From positions 1 to 25,909 of the forward strand of contig DGSJ01000055.1 of the NCBI GenBank assembly GCA_002393905.1: a DNA stretch of 25,909 bases. Reading direction: 5' to 3'. This DNA is from Caryophanales bacterium UBA4365 (GTDB lineage Bacteria; Bacillota_I; Bacilli_A; RFN20; CAG-826). Shown here piece by piece: positions 1 through 7,032 of this stretch (position 1 is its first letter; each line of letters begins with the position of its first letter). A model generated the notes under the pieces. The model was given only the letters and a program-made list of their open reading frames with translations. It did not search any database and was not told the DNA's origin. A program made the translations under genes and the position numbers.

Positions 1-278
1 TTGCCTTTATCGCCTTTAATATGCTTACTATCCCATGCTTTGCCGCATGTGCTACTGCTAGAGGCGAACTACAAAAAGGAACATTTAAATGGACACTCCT
101 CTTCTGGATTGTTGCTTCATTTATTGGTGCTTCCTTCGTCTACTGCTTCTTAAGCATGTTTAGTACTGATACCCTTGCTTGGGCCATTCCATGCACCGCG
201 GTATTTATCGCGTTAGGTGTCTTAACTGTTTTCTATCTTCGTCATTACGAAAGAAAACAAGACTCTAAATTAGCTTAA
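1..278 (+). CDS. feoB: Ferrous iron transport protein B, C-terminal end (partial)
   Basis: This is the last ~92 codons of FeoB, the GTP-driven ferrous iron importer of the cytoplasmic membrane. The frame is open from base 3, so the gene starts outside the window and the internal ATG at 21 is not the real start. The visible part has the conserved FeoB C-terminal signature (FNMLTIPCFAACATARGEL) followed by two hydrophobic segments and a short basic tail. A FeoB-associated Cys-rich membrane protein follows 35 nt later, which supports the call. The G domain lies off the window. The assignment rests on the C-terminal motif and the neighbour. Confidence 0.88.
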   Translation, partial: AFIAFNMLTIPCFAACATARGELQKGTFKWTLLFWIVASFIGASFVYCFLSMFSTDTLAWAIPCTAVFIALGVLTVFYLRHYERKQDSKLA

Positions 279-313
279 TTACTTACACATAAGTAAGAGA
301 AAGGAAAAAAGTA

Positions 314-505
314 ATGTTTCAAAATCAAAATACCTTATGGATTGAAATCCTCGTTGTTGTTATCACATTAGCTTTTTTCCTTCTCTTGCTTGGAAGATAC
401 ATCTACAAAAAGAAAAAAGGTCTTCCAACAGGTGAGTGTGCGTCCTGTGCTTTGAAAGGTAAAACCCTTCTAAATCAGTACCACAAATGCTACTGTAAGA
501 AATAA
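314..505 (+). CDS. FeoB-associated Cys-rich membrane protein
   Basis: A 63-residue protein with one N-terminal transmembrane helix (about residues 8-28), a lysine-rich stretch on the cytoplasmic side, and a C-terminal cysteine cluster (CASC, then CYC near the end). This layout matches the FeoB-associated Cys-rich membrane protein family (PF12669 type), which is encoded directly after feoB in many Firmicutes and is thought to assist iron uptake or act like FeoC. The start is preceded by AAAGGAAAA. An intrinsic terminator lies directly downstream, so the feo operon ends here. Confidence 0.85.
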   Translation: MFQNQNTLWIEILVVVITLAFFLLLLGRYIYKKKKGLPTGECASCALKGKTLLNQYHKCYCKK

Positions 506-517
506 TTAATCTGGATT

Positions 518-546
518 AGGCTGATCGACTATGGTCAGCCTTTTTA
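518..546 (+). terminator. Intrinsic terminator of the feo operon
   Basis: AGGCTGATC (518-526) pairs with GGTCAGCCT (533-541) across a 6-nt loop, giving a 9-bp stem with one G-U pair, followed by a T run. Confidence 0.85.
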
Positions 547-555
547 TTTATATTT

Positions 556-585
556 TTGTTAGTAAAAACTAATCAGTGGTATAAT
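556..585 (+). promoter_or_regulatory. Promoter of the histidine kinase operon (near-leaderless)
   Basis: TTGTTA (556-561), an 18-nt spacer and an extended -10 TGGTATAAT (577-585). Only 10 nt separate the -10 box from the ATG at 596, so the expected transcript start is about 3-5 nt before the start codon. There is no Shine-Dalgarno sequence in that gap. Confidence 0.65.
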
Positions 586-595
586 AACTAACAAT

Positions 596-1867
596 ATGAG
601 TGGAAATGCCATTTTTAATGCAACTGTTTGTATTATTGGAATTGGAATTCTTTTTATTCATGCCTTAAATGTCCTTGTGAAAAAGAACCGTGGAAAAGAT
701 GGAACTCGTCTATTAAACTTCCTTCTTTTTACAGTTCTACACTTTGCGACTTATCTCACATTCACTTTAATTAAAGCGAAGTATACAAGTGATCCATTCA
801 TTATCTCGTTTTATACCGTTTTTTATATCTTTAATAACATTGAAGCTCTGCTTCTTTATCTTTATACGATTGAATATATCGATTTAGAAAAGATGACGAA
901 GCAAAGATTAAATGTAGTTAATTTCGCTCTTTTTTCCATCTTCGTTATTTTAGATATTGTGAACATTTTTACAGGAATCTTCTTTACTTCTGCAAATGGC
1001 GTGTACACTCGAAGCAAAACAATGCTGATCTCCCAAGGATATCAATTCATCTTATTTATCATTATCTTTGTGATCACCGTGTTTAATAAGAAACTTAAAC
1101 CTCGTGAAAAACTCGCGTTTGGTTCATATTGTGTACTTCCTTTAATCGCGATTATCTTACAGAACACTTTTAAAGGATACGCAATTGCGTATCTCTCCAT
1201 CATTATCGCGATTGAAATGCTCTTTTTGTTTTTAAATGTGGCAAGAAATATTCAATTAAGTGAGGCGCAGGAAGAGAACAAAGAAGCCCAGATTAAAATT
1301 ATGATGTCGCAGATTCAACCACACTTCATCTATAACTCTTTATCTTCTATCTCAACCTTAATCCCAATTAATCAATATAAAGCCCAGAAAGCCCTAGATG
1401 ACTTTACCGAGTATTTACGCCATAACTTATCTAGTCTCACTCAAACAAGTCTCATCCCGTTTGACGATGAACTTCGTCATATTCAAACATATGTCTCTTT
1501 AGAGAAAGTTCGTTTTAACGACCGTCTAAATGTTATTTATGATATTCAAACAACGGACTTTTATGTCCCACCTTTATCTCTTCAACCTTTAGTCGAAAAT
1601 GCGGTGAAACACGGCATTTTAAAGAAGGTTGAAGGAGGCACTCTTATCTTCAAAACATTTGAAACAATAGAAGCATATGTTGTCGAAATTAAAGATGATG
1701 GAGTGGGTTTTGATCCAAAGGCAATCGACTTTGGTTCAAATAAACATATTGGAATCAATAACATTAAAAACCGTTTAAAAAGTATGTGTCACGCAGATTT
1801 AATCATTGAAAGTGAACCAGGTATCGGAACAAACACAACTGTCAAGTTCTATAAGGAGAAAAAATGA
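596..1867 (+). CDS. LytS/YehU-type sensor histidine kinase
   Basis: A 423-residue membrane sensor kinase. About seven hydrophobic segments fill residues 1-215, followed by a His_kinase (PF06580-type) domain with the phosphoacceptor His243 in QPHFIYN. A GHKL ATPase domain follows with the N box (LVENAVKHG, Asn335), the DDGVGFD box near 367-373 and a HIGINNIKNRL element. It should autophosphorylate and pass the phosphate to the response regulator encoded next, whose ATG overlaps this stop by 4 nt (ATGA). The ligand is unknown, since the N-terminal region matches no sensor I recognise. Expression is from a promoter so close to the ATG that the mRNA is probably leaderless. Confidence 0.9.
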   Translation: MSGNAIFNATVCIIGIGILFIHALNVLVKKNRGKDGTRLLNFLLFTVLHFATYLTFTLIKAKYTSDPFIISFYTVFYIFNNIEALLLYLYTIEYIDLEKMTKQRLNVVNFALFSIFVILDIVNIFTGIFFTSANGVYTRSKTMLISQGYQFILFIIIFVITVFNKKLKPREKLAFGSYCVLPLIAIILQNTFKGYAIAYLSIIIAIEMLFLFLNVARNIQLSEAQEENKEAQIKIMMSQIQPHFIYNSLSSISTLIPINQYKAQKALDDFTEYLRHNLSSLTQTSLIPFDDELRHIQTYVSLEKVRFNDRLNVIYDIQTTDFYVPPLSLQPLVENAVKHGILKKVEGGTLIFKTFETIEAYVVEIKDDGVGFDPKAIDFGSNKHIGINNIKNRLKSMCHADLIIESEPGIGTNTTVKFYKEKK

Positions 1868-2622
1868 GAATTCTACTAGTTGATGATGAAGAACTTCAAT
1901 TACTACGTCTAGTTAACACAGTCAAAAGTGTTCTAAAAGATGAAGAGTTATTATCTTTCTCTAACCCTGATAAAGCGCTTGAAGAAGCAAAAAAGAATCG
2001 AATTGATCTTGCTTTTTTAGATATTGAAATGCCGCACTTAAATGGCATTCAACTCGCTAAAAAACTGAAAGCTATCAACCCGCAAACAAAGGTCATTTTT
2101 GTCACCGCCTACGATAACTATGCCCTCGATGCATTTAAGGTTCATGCTTCGGGTTATGTGACTAAACCAGTCAATGTCGATAAGATCAAAAAAGAACTCG
2201 AACAACTCGAAGGTTTAGTGGAACTTCAACCAACAAAGAAAATCCAAATTAAATGTTTTGGGAACTTTGAAATTTTCTATCATGGTGAACCAGTCAAATT
2301 TGCTTATCAAAAATCCAAAGAAGTTGTCGCTTATCTAGTCGACCGAGAAGGTTCAATGGTTAATGTTAATGAACTTAACGCTGTCCTTTGGGAAGAAGAT
2401 CATAAATCTTATTTAAGAAATTTAATCGCGGATATTAAGAACTCCTTTAACGCGATTAACTGTGGTGATGTATTTATTAAAAGACATAACGAATGCGCCA
2501 TTGATATCAACAAAGTTGATTGTGACGCATTTGAATATAAAAAAGATAACCCAGATGCCGTGAGAATGTATCGCGGGGAATACATGATTCAATACCCTTG
2601 GGCAGTGTTCAAGGACGAATAA
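1864..2622 (+). CDS. Response regulator with SARP/OmpR-like DNA-binding domain
   Basis: A 252-residue protein. An N-terminal receiver domain has the acidic pair Asp7/Asp8, phosphoacceptor Asp53 (FLDIEMP), Thr81 and Lys101. The C-terminal part (about 128-220) reads as a winged-helix domain of the kind found at the N-terminus of SARP activators (pattern CFGNFEIFYHGEPV... KEVVAYL... NELNAVLW), not as the LytTR domain usually paired with LytS kinases. It is translationally coupled to the kinase gene by an ATGA overlap. Two direct repeats with the spacing typical of SARP sites lie immediately downstream, in front of the surface-protein gene, making that gene the obvious candidate target. Confidence 0.88.
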   Translation: MRILLVDDEELQLLRLVNTVKSVLKDEELLSFSNPDKALEEAKKNRIDLAFLDIEMPHLNGIQLAKKLKAINPQTKVIFVTAYDNYALDAFKVHASGYVTKPVNVDKIKKELEQLEGLVELQPTKKIQIKCFGNFEIFYHGEPVKFAYQKSKEVVAYLVDREGSMVNVNELNAVLWEEDHKSYLRNLIADIKNSFNAINCGDVFIKRHNECAIDINKVDCDAFEYKKDNPDAVRMYRGEYMIQYPWAVFKDE

Positions 2623-2643
2623 TCTATTATTAGTTTAATAAAG

Positions 2644-2677
2644 TGTGGCACTTTTGTGGCACATCTTTGTTTATTAT
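2644..2677 (+). promoter_or_regulatory. Tandem direct repeat and -10 box, candidate response-regulator site
   Basis: TGTGGCAC occurs exactly twice, at 2644-2651 and 2655-2662, an 11-bp period (one helical turn). Nine bases after the second copy is a -10-like TATTAT (2672-2677). No good -35 box is present, as expected for an activator-dependent promoter. SARP-type activators are known to bind short direct repeats at 11-bp spacing about 8 bp before the -10. The first copy also sits in a weak hairpin (AAAGTG/CACTTT) that could be a poor terminator for the regulator operon. Confidence 0.5.
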
Positions 2678-2720
2678 TTTTTTGTGTTGTTATTTTAATA
2701 AATAATTCGGGAGGATATTT

Positions 2721-5700
2721 ATGAAAAAAATATACGGTTTATTACTTGGTGGAGCAATGGCTCTCTCATTCGCGGGAGTTATTGGCGCTACCTCGGCTAC
2801 AAAAGACGTTAAAGAAGTTAAGGCTGATGATGCTGTGCTCATGATCGGATCTCACGACTTGATTGCTTCACCAGAATTTTCTAGCGGTGGAGGAACCGCA
2901 AAATACGATAGTTCAACAAGAACACTCACTTTAACCAATTTCTCTTATGATGGTGAATGGTATTCATATACTAGTAATTCTTATACTGGATTTTGCGTTA
3001 AAGGTCTCACAGATCTGAAAATTAAATTAAGTGGTAACAACGTCATTAAAGGCAAATGCAACATTGAAGATGAATATGCTAGTGTTGCTGGCGGTGTTAT
3101 TTTGGCCGACACAACAATCAGTGCCCTCGATCCTACTGGAGAAAAGCCTTCATTATCATTTGTCGCTGCTCATTCTACTGTGATGAGCGAATATCGCAAT
3201 GTTTACGGAACTTATTGCTATGACAGCTTAAGTCTTTCTGGTGTTGTTTTTAATTCCTATACTGAATCTCCTGCCAAATATTCAAACTATGGTATCTATG
3301 GTAGTAGAACCACTGAAACTTTAACTATTTCAAATAGTATCACCCGTTTTGAGGCAAGTACTTCCAGCGATGCCGATTATGGTTTTTCTGCTGGCCTTGG
3401 GGCATTGTTTGGCTTAGACTTTTCCGGTTCCACAATTAGAGCAATTGGAGGTAACGCTAAAGAATCCAATGGAATTGTCATTGGTACACTTAATTGTCCA
3501 AAAATAAATATTAACGAAAGTAATGTTGAATCAATTGGTGGAACGGCAACAAATGAATCAACCGGATTTGTAATGCAAAGCAAATTAAGCATTTCCAATT
3601 CAAGTTTTGTCGCAACTGGAGAAACTTATGGTCTTAAAAGCAAGCAATCAAGTACCCAAACTGTGACTATTGGAAATGATGTCAAACGCTTTACTTTGAG
3701 CGGTAAGGTACGAGCTGCTGCCAGTAATATTAAATTAAAAAATGCTTATGCTGGCTATGGGTGGGAAAATGCCGATGGAACTGGTGATCCATCTGTGATC
3801 AATGTAAATACTAGTGGTGCAATTTATAACTTTAAACGCATTAGCTTTGGTAAAATCTCTTATACTGCGACAGCTTCTGAAGCTGTTGCATATGATGGAA
3901 ATTCTCATCTTATGATGAGTGTCACTGTAAGTGACCCATCTGATGGCTATGTTGTGAAATATAAAAAAGATGGTCAAACTGATTATTCGGAATCTCTTCC
4001 ATATGAAAGCGAAGTCGGAACACATACTGTTTACTATCAAATTGAAGCAAATGGCTATACACCTGTAAGTGGATCAGTTAACTTTACCATTAATAAGGCC
4101 TCAACCTCTTGGACGACACTTCCTGTTGGTGCAGTTGGTCTTAAATATGATGCAACTGAACATAATTTATTAACAACTGAGGCTGTCGCTTCAAGTGGTA
4201 CTGTGTCTTATACATTAAATGGTGTTACAACAGCTTTTTCTGATCTTAAAGCGACAGATGCTGGAACATACACAATCATTGCTCATGCTGATGTGGATGA
4301 TAATCATGAACCATTAAATGATATTGAATTACATGTCGAAATCGAAGGTGCTGATTTACTTAATGTTAAACATACAGTTACCGGAACAAAGGAATATAAT
4401 GGCGAAGAGCTAATTCCTGGCTTCTCTCGTGCCGCTTCTACATATTATGATGACCCAATTAGTTGGTTATATTCTTTAACCGAAGATGGCGAGTATACTA
4501 CAACTATTCCAACATTTACTGATGCTGGAGATCATATTGTTTACTGGAAAGTTGTGGCTCCAAACCATAAACCTCAAGGAGGAAGCGTTGTCTTCACAAT
4601 TACTCCAGCAAACTTAAGCGATGTTTCTGTCAGCGTTGAAACTTCTGAATTTGTTTATGATGGACAAGCAAAACAATTATCTGTCCAAACAACAGGAACA
4701 ACAGTTGATGAAACTGCAGTGACATTTAAATACTCTTTAAACGAAGATGGCGGTTTTGAAACAACTCTTCCAACACTTACTGATGCTGGAGAATACACAG
4801 TTTATTGGAAAGCCGAAGCGGCGAACCATAATACTGTTACAGGTTCATTTGATGTAACCATTAATAAAGCTGCATCTTCTTTTAAAGAAGAACCAAGTGC
4901 TATTGCAAGTTTAGTTTATACCGGTGAACCACTTGAACTTGTTGAAGCTGGTGAAACCGATGATGGCGTTATCAAGTATTGTGTTGGTGATAAAGAAGGA
5001 ACCTACTCCGATGCTATTCCTAGTGGAACTGAACCAGGCACATATGTTGTTTGGTACAAGGTTGAAGGCGATTCTAACCACCTTGATTCAGAACCAAAAT
5101 CAGTCACTGTAACAATTGGTGAAAACGATAAAACAAGTCTTAATAAAGCCATTGAAAATGGCGATCAACTTCATGATCTTATCAAAGATAAGAATCCAGA
5201 ACTTGAACAAGCTTTAGCTACAGCTCTTAGTGAAGGTAAAACTGTTCGCGCTGATGCAACAGCATTACCAGAAGATATCGCTGATGCAACAGCAAAAATC
5301 AATGAAGCTTGCGTTAGCGCTGTCGAAAAACTTGTTGAATCGATTGGTGAAATTAAAAATGATGAACAATCTAAAGAATCTATCGAACTTGCTCGTGCTG
5401 CTTATGAATTATTAAGCGACGAACAAAAGCTTCTTGTTCCTGAGAAGACCTTAGCTGATCTTGAAACTAAAGAAGCCGAATACAAGAAAGTCTCTTCTGG
5501 CTTAGCCTGGTGGGCAATTGCTCTGATCGCAGTTGCTTGCTTAGCGGTTGTACTTGCTCTTCTTTATGTCTTAATGTTCTATGTCTTCCACAAGTGGATT
5601 AAACAAGACAATAAAGCTATTAAAGTCTTCAAATGCGGTCATAAGCATGGAAAAGCTCGACTATTCACTAAATCACTTAAAGTGATGTATCGCTTTGATG

Positions 5701-5738
5701 AAGAAGTCTTCAAAACAAAAGAAGAAGCATTAAAATAA
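2721..5738 (+). CDS. Membrane-anchored surface protein: beta-helix-like domain plus Ig-like (MBG) repeats
   Basis: A 1005-residue exported protein with a strong Shine-Dalgarno site (GGGAGG). A signal peptide covers about residues 1-35 (cut probably after VKA). Residues ~40-370 have short repeating strands of the form LxIxxSxI...G, suggesting a right-handed beta-helix, often carbohydrate binding. Five Ig-like repeats of about 80-90 residues follow (~375-800), each with the Y-D/N/T-G start and DAGxYTVYWK-type end of MBG-like modules. A charged helical stalk (~800-925) leads to one transmembrane helix (~928-956) and a basic cytoplasmic tail of ~48 residues. There is no LPXTG signal. It likely displays an adhesin or binding module. 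The substrate is unknown. The tandem repeat upstream suggests control by the neighbouring two-component system. Confidence 0.72.
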   Translation: MKKIYGLLLGGAMALSFAGVIGATSATKDVKEVKADDAVLMIGSHDLIASPEFSSGGGTAKYDSSTRTLTLTNFSYDGEWYSYTSNSYTGFCVKGLTDLKIKLSGNNVIKGKCNIEDEYASVAGGVILADTTISALDPTGEKPSLSFVAAHSTVMSEYRNVYGTYCYDSLSLSGVVFNSYTESPAKYSNYGIYGSRTTETLTISNSITRFEASTSSDADYGFSAGLGALFGLDFSGSTIRAIGGNAKESNGIVIGTLNCPKININESNVESIGGTATNESTGFVMQSKLSISNSSFVATGETYGLKSKQSSTQTVTIGNDVKRFTLSGKVRAAASNIKLKNAYAGYGWENADGTGDPSVINVNTSGAIYNFKRISFGKISYTATASEAVAYDGNSHLMMSVTVSDPSDGYVVKYKKDGQTDYSESLPYESEVGTHTVYYQIEANGYTPVSGSVNFTINKASTSWTTLPVGAVGLKYDATEHNLLTTEAVASSGTVSYTLNGVTTAFSDLKATDAGTYTIIAHADVDDNHEPLNDIELHVEIEGADLLNVKHTVTGTKEYNGEELIPGFSRAASTYYDDPISWLYSLTEDGEYTTTIPTFTDAGDHIVYWKVVAPNHKPQGGSVVFTITPANLSDVSVSVETSEFVYDGQAKQLSVQTTGTTVDETAVTFKYSLNEDGGFETTLPTLTDAGEYTVYWKAEAANHNTVTGSFDVTINKAASSFKEEPSAIASLVYTGEPLELVEAGETDDGVIKYCVGDKEGTYSDAIPSGTEPGTYVVWYKVEGDSNHLDSEPKSVTVTIGENDKTSLNKAIENGDQLHDLIKDKNPELEQALATALSEGKTVRADATALPEDIADATAKINEACVSAVEKLVESIGEIKNDEQSKESIELARAAYELLSDEQKLLVPEKTLADLETKEAEYKKVSSGLAWWAIALIAVACLAVVLALLYVLMFYVFHKWIKQDNKAIKVFKCGHKHGKARLFTKSLKVMYRFDEEVFKTKEEALK

Positions 5739-5780
5739 TTATTTATAATTATTAATTGTTAAGAAAGGAATTATATCAAT

Positions 5781-6431
5781 ATGAAATATCCACATGCTCA
5801 AAAGGGTGTGAACTTACTTTGGATTGGTGCCTTAATTAGCATTATTGTTTCTGTTGCTGCCGTTATTGGCGCCATCCTAACTGGTTTCTCTTTTGATAAT
5901 GACATTGTCAAGAAAGCTGGCTTAGGTGTGATTGGTGGTGCAGGTATTGCCGCATTAGTCGTCTTTATTCTTGAACTTATTGGTCTAGTTGAGGCTAAAG
6001 AAGATGAAAGAGGATTCCGTTTAGCTTTAATTGCCGTATTTGTTAGCATCATTTTAAGTATCATCGGAGGCATTTTTAATGCTTTTGATAAAGATGTGCT
6101 CAAATTAATTGGTCGCATTTTTAATCTACTCTCTAGCATTTCCTCACTCGGTTCATTAACCTTTATTTTCGTTGGCATTATGAATTTAGCTGGTAAACTA
6201 AATGATCAAAAAATGGTCGCCAGAGGCCGTCGTTTGATTCACATCATTTGGTTTGTCTTTATTTCCTCGATTGTCTTAAGTTTTGTTAGTGTTGTTTTAC
6301 CAACAAATATTGGCGACTGGGTGAAGATTTTAATCGGTGCATTAGCTCTTGTTAGTGCCATCTTAGAACTTGTCGCAACAATTCTTACTTACGTCTATTA
6401 CTACAAAGCCAAAGAAATGCTCAAACAATAA
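5781..6431 (+). CDS. Multi-pass membrane protein, unknown function
   Basis: A 216-residue hydrophobic protein with about six transmembrane segments (near 12-34, 48-68, 79-100, 108-132, 150-172 and 182-208). It has short charged loops (EAKEDERG, NAFDKD, KMVARGRR) and a basic C-terminus. I recognise no family signature or catalytic motif. It begins 42 nt after the large surface protein, with AAGAAAGGA as ribosome-binding site and no terminator between them, so the two are probably co-transcribed. It could help assemble or anchor the surface protein, but nothing in the sequence shows that. Confidence 0.6.
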   Translation: MKYPHAQKGVNLLWIGALISIIVSVAAVIGAILTGFSFDNDIVKKAGLGVIGGAGIAALVVFILELIGLVEAKEDERGFRLALIAVFVSIILSIIGGIFNAFDKDVLKLIGRIFNLLSSISSLGSLTFIFVGIMNLAGKLNDQKMVARGRRLIHIIWFVFISSIVLSFVSVVLPTNIGDWVKILIGALALVSAILELVATILTYVYYYKAKEMLKQ

Positions 6432-6447
6432 GAATTATCTTATTGAT

Positions 6448-6475
6448 AAAAGGTGCCAAATGGCACCTTTTTTCT
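6448..6475. terminator. Bidirectional intrinsic terminator
   Basis: AAAAGGTGCC (6448-6457) pairs with GGCACCTTTT (6462-6471) around an AAAT loop, a 10-bp stem. The T run on the plus strand ends the surface-protein operon. On the minus strand the same stem directly follows the reductase stop codon. Confidence 0.88.
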
Positions 6476-6921
6476 TATTTAATTACACTTACTAGAACGT
6501 CTCGAACTTGTTCTAGAAATTCTTGTTCTTCTTTCTTAAATCGAGAATAAATTGGAGCGTCAACATCAATCACTCCGATGAGCTTTTCTTCCTTAATCAA
6601 CGGAACTACAATCTCGCTTTTAGATAACGAAGAACAAGCGATATGTCCATCAAAGAGATTGACATCATCAACAATGATTGTTTTTCTTGTTTCTGCACTC
6701 TTCCCACACACTCCTTTTCCGAGTGGAATTTTGGTACATGAAACATCACCTTGGAATGGACCTAGAACAAGTTCATTATCTGTTAAAAGATAAAAACCTG
6801 CCCAATTGACATTATCTATTTGAAAAAGAATGGCAGCAGTGTTAGCTAAATTACTAACTAAAGGAAGATCCTTTCTTGTAATTGATTCAATTTGTTTTAA
6901 AAGAGTTTCGTATTCATTCAT
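6475..6921 (-). CDS. msrC: Free methionine-(R)-sulfoxide reductase (GAF domain)
   Basis: A single-GAF-domain protein of 148 residues that reduces free methionine-R-sulfoxide, repairing oxidised methionine in the cytosol. The family landmarks are present: NWAGFYLL, LVLGPFQG, GVCG, GHIAC and IGVIDVDAP. The three cysteines Cys62, Cys72 and Cys96 are spaced 10 and 24 apart, exactly as the catalytic and resolving cysteines (84, 94, 118) of E. coli fRMsr. There is no Shine-Dalgarno sequence before the ATG. A -10-like TAAAAT ends 14 nt upstream, so the leader is very short. A perfect 8-bp dyad overlaps that promoter, suggesting a repressor. Also known as YebR/YtsP. Confidence 0.9.
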   Translation of the reverse strand: MNEYETLLKQIESITRKDLPLVSNLANTAAILFQIDNVNWAGFYLLTDNELVLGPFQGDVSCTKIPLGKGVCGKSAETRKTIIVDDVNLFDGHIACSSLSKSEIVVPLIKEEKLIGVIDVDAPIYSRFKKEEQEFLEQVRDVLVSVIK

Positions 6922-6935
6922 AACGTGTTGTGTTC

Positions 6936-6960
6936 ATTTTAACATAACAAAAATGTTAAA
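6936..6960. promoter_or_regulatory. Dyad operator candidate between msrC and the nuclease gene
   Basis: TTTAACAT (6938-6945) and ATGTTAAA (6953-6960) form a perfect 8-bp inverted repeat with a 7-nt spacer. The msrC -10 box (ATTTTA on the plus strand, 6936-6941) lies inside its left arm. A second outer repeat, AACGTGTT (6922-6929) with AACACGTT (6959-6966), surrounds it. The site lies between divergent genes, so an operator is more likely than a terminator. Confidence 0.4.
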
Positions 6961-7032
6961 CACGTTTTTTCTTGTTTTTTTCTTAAATTATCTTTAAAGT
7001 TAATTTACTCAGTTTTGAGTAAGGAAACATCT

